The translations under genes were made by a program, and so were the position numbers. The notes beneath the pieces are model-generated. The model was not told the DNA's origin, made no database searches, and was given only the letters and a program-made list of their open reading frames with translations. DNA of 64,000 nt from Amorphophallus konjac (taxonomy: Eukaryota; Streptophyta; Magnoliopsida; Alismatales; Araceae): positions 32,326,708-32,390,707 of the forward strand of contig CM040127.1 of assembly GCA_022559845.1 (NCBI GenBank), written 5' to 3'. Below, piece after piece: positions 49,877-61,941 of this stretch. The first letter of the stretch is position 1. Every line of letters begins with the position of its first letter.

Positions 49877-52800
49877 TCACTCAAACAGATACGGGAACTG
49901 CTGACGCATCTCGTCCTCATGTTCCCACGAAGCCTCACCACCAGAGTGTCGCTGCCACACGACCTTCACCAAGGGAATGACATTGCTCCGCAGGCGCTGC
50001 TCTCGCCTATCCTACACGCGGATCGGAAACTCTGGGAGAGAAAGATCTGGAGTCACCTCAGGCCAAACGGAACACTCGAGCACATGAGAGTCATCGGACA
50101 TATACTTCCGCAACATCGAGACGTGGAACACGTCATGCACCGACGCCAACTCAGGAGGTAACTGCAACCGATAAGCAACCTCACCGATGCGCTCCACAAT
50201 CGCGAAAGGACCAATATAGCAGGGACTCAGCTTCCCACGCCGTCCAAAACGCATCACCCCCTTCATCGGAGAAACTCTCAAGAACACATGATCGCCCACG
50301 GCGAACTCGAGGGGCTGCCTCCTACGGTCAGCATAGCTCTTCTGCCGACTCTGGGCCGCCAACATGTTCTAACGAACTAGGTGTACAACGTCCACACATT
50401 GATGCACCAATTCCGGTCCCGTCAAAACACGCTCACCCACCTCAAACCAATCAAGTGGAGTTCGACAAGGACGCCCGTACAAAGCCTCATAGGGAGCCAT
50501 GCCGATGCTCGAATGATAGCTGTTGTTATAGGCAAACTCCACCAACGGTAGGTGATGAATCCAACTCCCCTGCCACTCCAGGCAGCAGGATCTCAGCATG
50601 TCCTCCAAAGTCTGAATGGTCGTCTCAGACTGACCATCTGACTGAGGATGATACGCCGAGCTAAATGCCAACTCCGTGCCAAGAGCTCGCTGGAAACTCC
50701 TCCAGAATCCAGAAGTGAAGCGCAGATCCCGATCCGACACGATCGAAATGGGAACCCCATGCAACGGAACGATCCGCTCCACATAAAGACGAGCCAACTT
50801 AGACACGCTCCAGCTGACCTTGACCGGTAACAACCGCGTCACCTTCGTCAGCCGATCCACCAGCAACCAAATACTGTCCTGCACACTCGGGGTCCTCGGC
50901 AACCCCACCACGAAATCCGTGGTCACATGGTCCCACTTCCAAGCAGGAACATCCAAGGGCTGGAGAGTACCTCCTGGTCGCTGATGCTCTGCCTTCACCT
51001 GTTGACAGATCAGGCACCTGGCCACAAATTCGGCAACATCTCTCTTCATGCCAGGCCACCAGAACTGCCTCCGCAAGTTCCGATACATCTTCGTCGCACC
51101 CGGGTGCACAGTGTACCTGCTCCCATGAGCCTCGCGTAACACCGCACGACGAACCTGCTCCTCCGCTGGGACGTACAGCCTGCCACGAAACCTCGCAGCA
51201 CCGTCCTCGCCGAGCTCCACATCAGCCATCGCCAGAATCCGGGGCAACTCAGGGTCCGCATGCTGAGCCTCTGTCACCTGACGACGGATAGCAGGAGTGA
51301 CAGTCAGACTCGCAAGCACCGCCAACCCTGGCTCCTGGGGAATCTTGAGCCTGAAGGATACCTCGGGCACTTGCTCCCAGAGCCTCCACTTCCTCAACAT
51401 CAAGGTACTGATCGCAACCTTCCGACTCAAGGCATCGGCGACGACATTCATCATGCCCGGCTGATAAGACAAGGTGAAGTCATAGTCCTTCATGAACTCC
51501 ATCCAACGCCTTTGTCTGAGGTTCAGGTCCTTCTGCGAGAACACGTACCTCAAACTCTGATGGTCAGTGAACACCTCGAACTTCTCGCCGTACATATAGT
51601 GCCTCCAGATCTTCAGCGCGAAGATCACCACTGCCAACTCAAGGTCATGGGTAGGGTAGTTCTCCTCATGGGACTTTAGCTGCCGAGATGCATAAACCAC
51701 CACTCTACCATGCTGCATCAAAACAGCACCCAATCCAACGCCGGAAGCATCCGTACACACCACGAAACCTCTCGATCCAGAAGGCAAAACCAATACCGGA
51801 GCCGAGGTGAGCAATCTCTTCAGTTCCCTGAAGCTCTGCTGACACTCCTCGGACCAAGCAAAAGGTACATCCTTCCGCGTGAGTCTCGTCATCGGGGTCG
51901 CAATGCGAGAAAAATCCTGGATAAATCGGCGATAATAACCCGCAAGCCCCAAGAAACTCCGGATCTCCGTCACCGACCTCGGCCTCGGCCACTGCATCAC
52001 TGCCTCGACCTTGGCGGGGTCCACGGAAATGCCATCACCAGAAATCACGTGCCCCAGAAAGTGTACCTCGCTGAGCCAAAACTCGCACTTGCTGAGCTTC
52101 GCATACAACTGGTGATCTCGCAACGTCTGCAGCACCACACCCAAATGGTACGCGTGCTCCTCAGCAGACTGCGAATAAACAAGGATGTCGTCCATGAAGA
52201 TGACTACGAACTGGTCCAAATACGGATGAAACACCCTCTGCATCAAGTCCATGAAGGCTGCAGGGGCATTGGTGAGCCCAAACGGCATCACCAGAAACTC
52301 ATAATGCCCATACCTCGAACTGAATGCAGTCTTCTCTACATCGGACTCACGAATCCTCAGCTGATAGTAACCGGACCGTAAATCAATCCGTGAGAACACT
52401 CGCGCAGACTGAAGCTGGTCGAACAAATCATCAATCCGTGGCAACGGGTATTTGTTCTTAATGGTCACTTCATTCAGCTGACGATAGTCAATGCACAACC
52501 GCAGACTACCGTCCTTCTTCTTCACAAACAACACGGGCGCACCCCAAGGGGAAAAGCTCGGACAAACATACCCGTTGGCCAGCAGTTCCTGCAACTGCGC
52601 CCTCAACTCCCTCAACTCAGCGGGGGCCATACGGTAGGGAGCCTTCGCCAAAGGTCCCGTACCAGGCACAACCTCGATCATAAAATCGATCTCCCGCTGG
52701 GGAGGTAATCCAGGCAACTCCTCGGGAAAAACGTCGGGGAACTCGCACACCACCGCAATGTCCTCGACATCCGGCTCCATCCGGTCAGACACAACCACTG

Positions 52801-54482
52801 ACGCGAGAAAACTCTGACAACCGGAATCAAGCAACCGACGGGCTCGAATAGCAGAGATAAGGAATCGAGAAGAGGTGGAACTGATACCTTGGAAATAGAA
52901 GGTCCTCTTGTTCGGATGCTGGAAGTAGACCCTCTTCATTCCACAATCCACCACCGCTTCATGGGTCTCGAGCCAATCCATGTCTAGAATCACATCGTAA
53001 TCCCGAAGCTGCAACGCATACAACATGCCTGGCATACTCCGCCCATCGATCCAAACCGGAACCTGATCGAAGCAATACAGAGTGATCATAAAGTCACCCG
53101 AAGGCAACTCCACTGTCAAATCACAGGACAACTGGGTCACCGGCTCCTCGACGCTCGACGCGAAATCCTCCGAAATAAACGAATGAGACGCGCCAGAATC
53201 AAATAAAACCCGAGCCGCACAACCCAAAATCTGAACGGTACCTTCCACGAGCTGCGACGCCACTGCCTCTGCCCTGGTCAAGTGCGTGATCTGGCCCCGA
53301 GCCCTCTGCCTGCCTCCCACACTAGCTGACCTGGGTAGCAGTGGATACTGTCCCTGCTGCTGCTGCTGCCTCTACTGCTGGGGAACCTGCTGCTGCAGAG
53401 GAAACTGCTGCTGCGGCGGCCTTTGAGGACTGTCACGCGCCATATGCCCTGGCTGGTCACACCGAAAACAGATGATCGGCGCTGTGCACTGCATGCCTGG
53501 GTGGGTCCCACCACACCGTGGACAAGGTCCTCGCGATCCACCCACTGATCCCTGACGCTGCAAAGGAATCGGCTGTTGTACACTGCCCGATGAAGCCTGC
53601 CCCTGATCCTTGTGCTTCTTCCGGAAACTCTTCTTCAAGAACTTCTTGACCTTCGAGCCGAAGGACGCAGATCCTGTCACCGAAGCTGCCGATGCCGGTA
53701 CTCCTGAACCACCCGACGCATGCTGGAAGAAACCCTGCTGCTGGGTAGCCGACTGCTGGCTGCGACCTGACACGGACTGCCCTTGGCTGATCGGTCCTCG
53801 AGTCCTCTGCATATCCATCTACAAGGAAACGGCAACACGAGACGCTGTCTCTAGATCAGTGGCCCCGTTCGCGATCAAATGGTGCCTCAGCTCCAGCCTC
53901 AAGCCCTACACAAACTGCGTGGTCCTCACCCTCTCATGCTCCATGATATGAGGTGCGTACCGACCCAGCTCGACAAAACGGGCCCTGTACTGCAACACAG
54001 ACATGTCGCCCTGCACCAGCTCCAGAAACTCCCGCATCCGCTGCGTAGCAACAACGTCTGGACAGTACGTACGCTCGAAAGCACTAACAAAGTCATCCCA
54101 CTCGATCTGCTCAAGTGGACGAAGCTGAAAGGACGTCTTCCACTCAAAAGACTACCACCTCCGAGCCGTACCCTGCAACTGGTTGTAGGCCAACCCAACT
54201 CTGTCCTCGGCAGTACTCCTCGCTGAGCTGAACGCCCGCTCCATCTTATCAAGTCAATCACGAGACGCATCAGGGTCTGCCTGGCCGCTGAAATAAGGTG
54301 GATGGAACTGCATGAAGTCCCTCACTGCTCGGCCTGGCCCACCCCTGACTGACGAGCCCTCACCAGCCTCTCCGCCGAACTGCTGAGACATAAGCTGGTA
54401 CATGTCTCGGAAGAAATCCTCGGCCCCCGGAACTCTCGCAGTATCCGCGGCCTCGGTAGCCCCCGGTGGTGCTCGGAAACAG
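49877..54482 (-). pseudogene. Ty3/gypsy gag-pol, broken by stops
   Basis: Gag is at about 54480-53372, with a zinc-knuckle CFRCDQPGHMARDS in which the last Cys is Ser. Pol follows in the same frame as the end of gag: protease DSGASHSFI, reverse transcriptase with [12 protein letters not shown] and FMDD, RNase [13 protein letters not shown], integrase with SDRD and HPQSDGQSE, then an integrase C-terminus (AQSRQKSYADRR, HVSMLRKYM) and a short chromodomain-like end (SGGEASWEHEDEM). This order and ending fit the Tekay/Del lineage. Visible stops: about 54257 (TGA), and TAG near 54151, 53909 and 53819, at 53372-53374, 50369-50371 and 50012-50014. The 983-codon stretch 53320-50369 is open. It made the structural and copying enzymes of the element and now probably makes none. 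Confidence 0.88.
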
Positions 54483-55652
54483 GACAGAACGCGCTAGGAC
54501 TCCCTAGCGCGACAGGGAAGATCGCGCTAGGGCCTCCTAGCGCGACAGGGAACATCGCGCTAGGATCCCCTAGAGCGACAAGACAGGTCGCGCTAGGGCC
54601 TCCTAGCGCGACACGACAGGTCGCGCTAGGGACCCCTAGCGCGACAAGGCAGATCGCGTTAGGACCCCATAGCGCGACAGGAATCGCATCCTGTTCATCT
54701 TCTCCGATGAACGCGCCCCATCGGGGCAGCGCGACGAACAAGAACGCTCTACTGGAGTATAGCGCGTTCTCAGTTCGCGGCGAAAAACGGTAGAAACTCC
54801 AAAAAAAACCAACCACGCCCCCATGCCTCCACAGGAGAGGGGGAAATCAAAGGGGAAGACCCCTGGGGACCCCTAGCATGATCCTAGGCCATCAATACAC
54901 GAAATCATGCATCAAATCTATAGATCGGGCGAGCTCTCCCCAAATCATGGAAAAACCCCCAAAAGCTCAAACACGCCCCTCTCGGCCTCCCCGCGGCCTA
55001 CAAATCACGGGAATGAACGGCAATAGGCTAAGGAACGTCACCCTACCTCAATGGAGCGAATGCTCCGCCGAATCGTCCACAAACCACGAAGAACGCTTTT
55101 AGAAACCTCGCCTCCCCACGCTTGCCGCACGCCCACGAGCTCGCCTCGCCGCCACCCACGCGTCCGCGCCGTCGCCCTGCCGGGGAGGGTCTCACCGCAT
55201 CCGAATGGGAGAGAGAGGGAGAGGAGGGCGTCACGGTGGGAAGAAACGGAGGAAGAAGAAGAAGAAGAAGAAAGAGAAAGGAGAAGAGAAAAAGAAAAAG
55301 AATTAGGACTATATAGAAAATCTGATTTTTCGGAAAAATATCAAAAAATAGAAAAATATATTTCCAGAATCCTCGGAACGCACCGATCGCAACGGTACCA
55401 CTCGTGCCCGGGTGAACCGCCCGGTTCGCCCGCAGCGAGCTTCCGAAGAAAAAGCCGAAACACACACCGAAAATCAGAAAACACACGCGGAAAAGCCGCG
55501 GAACACCTCCGGGCCTCCGAAATGACTCCGGATCGCGCCGATCCGAACACGAAAGATGTCCGAAACGAAATTTCGGACACAACAAAGCCAGACGCTCCGA
55601 AAACCAGATCCGGGACCCACGAAGAAGGATCCGAAAGGTCCGGGATATTACA
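54483..55652 (-). repeat. 5' LTR fragment of the Ty3/gypsy element
   Basis: Corresponds to 48642-49809 of the complete LTR, including a diverged copy of the palindromic array (about 54490-54676). Some of the palindromes have lost pairing bases. Confidence 0.88.
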
Positions 55653-55685
55653 CCCCCCCCGTCCCCCACGGCGGCAGACGCCCAG

Positions 55686-55716
<31 letters not shown>

Positions 55717-56163
55717 CCGTCCCCCACCCCCACCTCCGTCCACCTCCGGCCAGATCCGGCTGGCAGACGGTCTCCTCCCCCACCTCCGGCCACATCCAGC
55801 GGTCGACGCCCCCCCTTCCCCACCCCCGATCATTTAAAAAAAAATTTCACCTACCTACCTCCGATCGCCGCCCTGAGCCACCCAAAGCCACCAGCCGCCG
55901 CTCTGATCGCCGTCCGCCGCCGCTGCACCGCCCTTCGCCGGTGGGAGGGATGGAGGGAGCCTCCCCCTTCGGCCCGTTAAATGGGCGAACCGACCCGACC
56001 CGCCGTACCGAGCCGGGTCCCGCCTCGCACCGGAGCGGTACGTGGTGGGACGCACGGGACCTTGCGGTCCAGTGCGTCCCATCCACGACCCCCAGCCCGT
56101 GCGACCCGGTGCCCGCCTGGGTCGGGTCGGGTCGTGCGGGTCGGGGCGGGACGGCAAACCCTG
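55653..56163. repeat. C-rich array and 5' subterminal zone of the hAT element
   Basis: The C-rich minisatellite continues with a run of about 28 C near 55687-55714. GC-rich sequence with many GACCCG/CGGGTC motifs then leads up to the terminal repeat at 56163. The right-hand motifs mirror those at 29296-29390. Confidence 0.8.
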
Positions 56164-56399
56164 TCTACAAGGAACGTTTAGAAATGGCTTTTTGCATGTT
56201 CCACTCTAAATCCATCGGTTCTTTCATGTACGCCCCAAAAGAGATGTGCTATTGGATATTTCTCACTAAGTCATTATTTAGACTATCACCTACATTTATC
56301 CAGCTTTTATAAATCGGTCAAGTACACGGTGAAACGCCCCTATTAGACCGTACCAACTGACGGGCGATACACACTAGATCCAACGAGAGCGTGCATCAT

Positions 56400-57110
56400 G
56401 TTGCGTACTAGATCAATTCGTCATGGGATCGACCTGGTATGTACAGGCCATCCGGCTTGTGCCGATTCGGCGTTAAAAGCAGACGATGAGCAGGGGGTGG
56501 AGGCGTCGAACACAATGGTAGTGGGCGACGTCTAACGGCAATGCAGGGCGGTGAGGAGTGTCCCGACGACGGGGACCGATGATCGGAGACTCTGGCGAGG
56601 CAGTTTGTTTGTTTTTTGTATTTTTTATTTGTAGAGAGGAGGAGGGAGGGGGTGGCCGGTGGGTGGGCGGAGGGGGCGGTGGATGACCGTGGGGGGGGTA
56701 GTGGTAGGGCATTGGAGGGCGAAGGAGGCGGCCTTGGGAGGTGGGAGGCCATGGGAGGGTGAAGGGAGGCGATGGGAAAGAGGAAGGGGGCAGTGGGAGG
56801 GTGAAGATGGGAGGGTGGTGGAAGGCCGTGGGAGGGTGGAGGGAGACGGCGGTGGGAGGCCGTGGGAGGGTGGCCGCCTCCCACCATCCACCGCCGCCTC
56901 TTTGGATCTCCCATCGACCAGATCTGGTCGGGGGGAGGCCGAAGGAGGCTGTGGGAGGCCGGAGGTAGACGACGGTGGATGGTGGGAGAGGTAGGGGTGT
57001 GCAGGTGGGAGGGGGGACTAGTGGATCTCGCTAGTGAAAGGCTAGAGGAGGCAACGTTGGACAGTGGGAAACTGTGGGAGGGCAGTGGGAGGGAGGAGGG
57101 GGCGATGGAA
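56400..57110. repeat. G-rich minisatellite outside the hAT element
   Basis: Imperfect units around GTGGGAGGCCGTGGGAGGGTG. A Pro-rich frame on the minus strand is compositional. It may be the decayed 5' GC-rich zone of the hAT relic that follows, since the intact element also has a GC-rich block, an AT-rich block and then the BED exon in that order. Confidence 0.6.
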
Positions 57111-57342
57111 GGGGAGTCTGGCAACTTTTTTACCCATCGAAATTTTCATATCTTAGATATAATTTACATTTGTTATATATTTAATTTTAATATTTTAGAT
57201 ATATTTTACATTTGTAAATTTTATTCGATGGTCCAAATGACATATTTTAGAATTAATACTTGACTCTCCACACTATGTTTCGCTATTTTGTACACATGGA
57301 AATTTATAATTCATAAATTTAGGGAATACATTTGGTCGCTTG

Positions 57343-57769
57343 ATGGCTCTCAAGGAACGTCTAAATAATAATGGACGATCACGTAGAGTTATATTGGATG
57401 GCAACCGTAGTTACTAGCGTTGCAACTATTACAAACAGAATACAAGAGACGAGATATGTCTCGGTTGAAGAAACACCTGGTAGGAGGAGGAGGTGTATGA
57501 TATTCTAAGGTTGTTGGTTGTACCCATGTGTCTAGGGATGTAAAATTTACAATGACTAGACACATGTGAGAGTTGAAAGTTGAGATGCAATATAGTAAAA
57601 AAAGAAAAAAAGGATGATGTGACGATGAGTGGAAGAGCAGGTGCAGTGACGAGGAATAATGTGTGTGGATAGTTAGTGGCGAAGAACAACAACCTCGTAC
57701 ATACTCACTAACCTAACTTGTTTGTGACGATGAATGATCCATATGAAGCGCAGTTCCGTGACAAATGAT
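57343..57769 (+). pseudogene. Relic of a related hAT transposase, N-terminal part
   Basis: The plus strand aligns by eye with the first 430 bases of the transposase gene at 39467, from ATGGCTC to the NDPYEAEFRE-coding region. Shared blocks are VLLDGNR/VILDGNR, RCNYCK/RCNYYK and CTHVP. It has many stops and frameshifts and a damaged BED finger. It lies in the opposite orientation to the intact copy. The TGA found after the BED finger of the intact copy also occurs at the matching place here. Confidence 0.75.
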
Positions 57770-59700
57770 TTAGCAACGACTATATTCTTAAATTTTTTAA
57801 TAATTAACATCAATAAAATTTTTTTATGAATCTACCCTTGGATTCCTTATATTTGTATATAAATCCTCGGTCATTATTTAGTGAAACAATTGATCTCTAA
57901 GACTTTAAGTTACAAACAAATATGCAATCATGAACAGTAAGAAGAAAATATTAAGATCATAATTATATAACTTAATCAGTAAAATTGACATGTGTAGACA
58001 CTAAAAATCAAGTTTTGACAAATCGATATGATATATAATGTATCGTATATACCAAATTATACCGGTCACTGACTGATAAGACTGATACGTGATATCCGAC
58101 AAGTACATTACTCGTATCTTTTTAAATATTATATATTTTTATTTTATATAAAAGTAATATTTTTATATGAAAATTATTATTAGAGATGAATTTGTAAAAA
58201 AATATTCTTGAAAATATATTAGCAGTCATACTATTGAGTTAATTCAAATAATACTTAAATATCATTTGAATATATTTCTTATAATTTTTTTACAAAAACA
58301 AGTGATATGTCTAAAAAATGATATTTTCGTACTATTCATATTTACAAAGTGACATGCATATTAACATATATTTTAGGAGTGATGTTTTAAACATACAGTC
58401 ATATGCGTACTAATATAATTTTAGAAATGATTTTTTGTAAATATTTATTTAACAATATTTTTCATGCAAAATATTTAATAATTTTTATAGATAATTTGGT
58501 TAGAAACCTTCACATAAGGTGCATCGTTTTCTTTTTTTATTTAAAAGATTTAAGTATAAAAAATTTAAAAATCATGTAACATTTGGGAGATTTGAATCCC
58601 AATCATTTGGTTAAAACCGAATACTAACTAACCAACTAGAATTATTAAAATAATTTTATTTATAATATATATATATATATATATATTGTCCTCTTTAACC
58701 TCTGCGCGCAATGATACTGACCTATACCGTATTGTATAAGTTAAAAATTTATACGATTGATACGATCAGTCCGTCTAATCTCGTTAAAAACTAGAAATTG
58801 TTTCCTTATATTACATCTTAGTTAGTTCTTAACCAACATACTCATGAAAAAACCTACAGATAAATGGATGAGGGTAAGAGAAATATTTTTCTTTCGAATT
58901 TGATAGAAACAGTTTATAATGTTTTTATTAAAAGTGTTAGAAGAAAATAATATATTATAACATCAATTAGTAGTAACCACGATATGCATATATACCTTAT
59001 TTAAATTTAAATATGTACGTAATATGACTATGATTTGATGTATCAATATGGTACGTCAATTATCACGTACATCGGATCGTATCAATTGAAGATCGATACG
59101 ATAGACACGTGATATGTACTTAAGATAATGTTTATCTATTTTTAAATATTATATATTTTGTTTTATATATAATATATCTTCATATATATATTTTTCAAAA
59201 CATTTCTTAAAAAACGTGAGATTTTGATACATGCATTTTTATTATTTTTTATTAAATTGAAACTACAAATATTATGACACTTCTAAGTTTAAAATCAGCC
59301 CAATCTCGTGTTTAAATCACACGTTATCTGATCAATTGAATTATATATATTTTATTATTTTATTATAATATATAATTATGAAAGTACGATCGACATTTCA
59401 AAACTATACCCTCAAATACAAATACAATATCCAAATATAAGGACATGTGGATACGTTTTGGTGACGGGAACTATTAGCATAGCTCATAAACTATGAGCTC
59501 ACATTTCTCGATACTTAAAATGTGAGCTATATTCACATCTGCTCCGGAATGTCACTCTCGGAGACCGTGTATGTATCTTCCTCGTTCCATTAACAATTAG
59601 TTTATTGCTTTACTTGAGTTTGTGCTCCTTAATATAAGGACGAGGGTATGTTAGGAGAGATGAATCTCGTTGATACCGAGTTAGCTCGGGTTTAACCCAG
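57770..59700. other. AT-rich intergenic DNA
   Basis: No gene is seen. It includes the dispersed repeat copy at 58160-58440, a TA run near 58664-58686 and several ATCGATACGAT-like motifs (58020-58100, 58740-58790, 59040-59110) that suggest old DNA-transposon ends. Confidence 0.5.
58160..58440 (+). repeat. Dispersed AT-rich repeat, copy B
   Basis: Matches 7700-7940 in the same orientation with similar spacing of landmarks. Confidence 0.55.
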
Positions 59701-59734
59701 ATTCTGCATCTTAAGTATTAAAATATTAAATTAC

Positions 59735-60590
59735 TATTCATCATTCATATTCAATTTTTTAAATTATTGATACTAACAATACTATTTATCAAAAAAACAT
59801 TTTAGAATATACTAAAAATATTTAAAAAATATTCTAAAACAGAATATTTAATGTGAATAGTAATCACAATCATAATTAATGACGTGATTTATTTTTAAAT
59901 TATCATAAGTGAGATTAATGATATAATTTATAAAAAATAATATTATAGAATATATTTTAAAAAGGGTTTTTAAATTTAAAGTTTTAAATGTGAACAGTAA
60001 TCACAACTTTAATTAATATCATGGTTTATTTTAATATTTGATTAATTATAATGATGATATTATTTATAAAAAAATCTATGATATATTTATATGATAGACT
60101 ATATTAAAAATACTTAAAATTGATTTTAAAATAATAATATTAATCTTAATAGTAATCACAACCATAATTACTGTCATGATTTACTTTTAAATTTTAATTA
60201 GTGAGATTATTGATACTACTTATCAAAAAAATATTTTGATATATTTATATTATAGAATATATTAAAAATAATTTAAAATAAAAAAATATGTTGAATATTA
60301 ACTACACCTGTAATTAATGAGGTTTATGTCTTTTACATTTTAATTAGTGAGATTAATACTATTATTTATCAACTAAATATTTTCATAGTATATTCATTTT
60401 ATAGATTATATTAAAAATGTTTACAAGCTTAAACTAAAATAAAAAATTAGGATGAATAGTAAGTTAAACTCGTAATTAATGACGTTTCTATCTTTTAAAT
60501 TTCAATTAGTGACATTAATGATAATTTAATTAATAATATTATTAAGATATATTGATTTTATAAGAGATATTTAAAAATTTTAAAAAATAA
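59735..60590. repeat. Degenerate AT-rich tandem repeat, period about 140-160
   Basis: About five to six units, each with a GAATAGTAATCACAACCATAA-like block, then ATTAATGACGT, then AATTAGTGAGATTAATGAT and ATAGAATATATTAAAAAT. The divergence between units is high, so this is an old satellite or the inside of a decayed element. Confidence 0.75.
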
Positions 60591-60599
60591 AAATGAAAT

Positions 60600-61941
60600 A
60601 AAAATTGTAAAGCGAACACATGTCAATGGCTAAAAATTTTAAAAATGAGAGACAAATGTGACATTTTAACTGTTATTATTACTGAGTTAACCCAATACTT
60701 ATGAAATCAACTGGATTAAAAGTATGATAACTCACCTAAACTCCCTCGTATCAAATTAAAATTGGGTTAACTCTGAACTAATAAGTGAGTTGAGTGAGCC
60801 CACTTTTAAGCTAACACATTTCCAAAGTGAGACTGATTGACTCAGTTCCACATGAATAACATATTTTAGAACCGTGTGAGGTTGTGTAAAAAAAACATAA
60901 AGTTGAGCCAATTAAGTAGAAGATGTTATTTAAGATGTCCTCATGGATAATCGGCCTACTCTGCATAGCGGCCTGAGGAGGGAATAATATGTCTACTCTC
61001 GTTAAGGTCCAACAGTGAATGACTCAAGACTCAAGCCCGTGACTTGCGCGCACACGATCTGGGAACCATTATCGCAATAATGACATAATAATAGACATCA
61101 AGTGACAACCCATGTCCACTCACCTTCAGCAGGGCAGAAAGTCTGAGTGTTCCATAATCTCCCGATCTTGGACAACCGTTCCTCCAATAAGTCAAAAAAT
61201 GTGGATGATAGAAACGTACTCGAAGAGGGAGACCTTATAAGAAATATCATTGTCAAATGGTCCAGGAGTAAGTATTATATATAACGCAGATTGCCGTGGT
61301 TGGAGGATGATGGAAGGAGACGGGAGACAATCGGTGCTAGGAGATTAGCATTAGTCACTGGCAGGGAAGACTGACAGTGACTGTTGGCGGTGGGGTTGCT
61401 GGTGCAATGGTTGGTTTGTGCAAGCAAGTGTGAAGAGGGAGAGGGGAGGAAAAGATGGGGGAACGATGAGGTGTGGCAGGTGGCACCGCGACAGTGGTGA
61501 CGGCATGCTTCATAGGTGGTGGGATGGTGGTGTGACGATTGAGTTGAGGACAGGCGATGGCGGCTAGTGGCCGACGGTTGTCGAAGTCAGTGGAGAGTGA
61601 TGCTGATGATGGTGGATGTGAGGGGAAGAAGGCAAAGTTGAGGGAACAATAGAGAGGGAGAAGACATGGAAGAAAGTGAGGGAGAGAGAGTGTGCATGTA
61701 TTAGTGTGTTTAACTAGGGGAGGTTGGAGATTTCTTCCTCCCTCAATCACCTTCAGTTAACAAAGGTGACACCTCAGTGACGGTAGGGGCATAATGGCTT
61801 TATTCTAAATTTTTTAGAAATATTACGGTAAATACGATAAAGATAAGAGTATAAAGATAATTTTAAAATATTTAAAGAGTATATATATAATGATTACTAA
61901 AAAAATGTACCATATTAGCCTTTCCTAGATCGTACCTTCTT
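60600..61941. other. Intergenic DNA, no gene seen
   Basis: A Pro/Ser/Thr-rich frame on the minus strand at 61355-61750 has the composition of the GC-rich repeats elsewhere in the window, and I do not support it as a gene. Confidence 0.45.

Larger units (their letters stand above)
47415..55652 (-). mobile_element. Ty3/gypsy retrotransposon, Tekay/Del-like, 5'-deleted
   Basis: The left (3') LTR is complete at 47415-49809 with ends TGTAACGACC and GGGATATTACA. The right (5') LTR survives only as 54483-55652. Its proximal 1.2 kb, the primer site and the 5' leader are missing, and gag now abuts the LTR near 54482. CCCCC borders both sides, which is expected in the C-rich target. It encodes gag and pol on the minus strand with several stops. 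The LTRs differ clearly more than those of its neighbour, so it is older. With the primer site gone it could not copy itself. Confidence 0.9.
29296..56163 (-). mobile_element. Giant nested hAT transposon, 26.9 kb
   Basis: The left end reads CAGGGTTTGCCGACCCG and the right end, reversed, CAGGGTTTGCCGTCCCG. Both ends continue into GGGTCGGG-rich subterminal zones. The exact 8-bp duplication TCTACAAG lies at 29288-29295 and 56164-56171. The transposase lies inside on the minus strand, so the 5' end is at 56163. Three later insertions account for most of the length: 30077-34852, 40732-47367 and 47415-55652. Removing them with their duplications leaves about 7.2 kb. Both proteins it encodes carry stop codons, so this copy is not autonomous. 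Confidence 0.9.

Noticed and set aside
53372..53374. Programmed readthrough at the gag-pol TAG
   Set aside because: The TAG lies between gag and pol, which would suit readthrough, but the element has several other TAG stops within gag and integrase, so simple decay is the better explanation.
56408..57124. Pro-rich frame of 238 codons on the minus strand
   Set aside because: It translates a G-rich minisatellite; composition alone explains the open frame.
61355..61750. Pro/Ser-rich frame of 131 codons on the minus strand
   Set aside because: Low complexity, no domain, and the same composition as repeat DNA elsewhere in the window.
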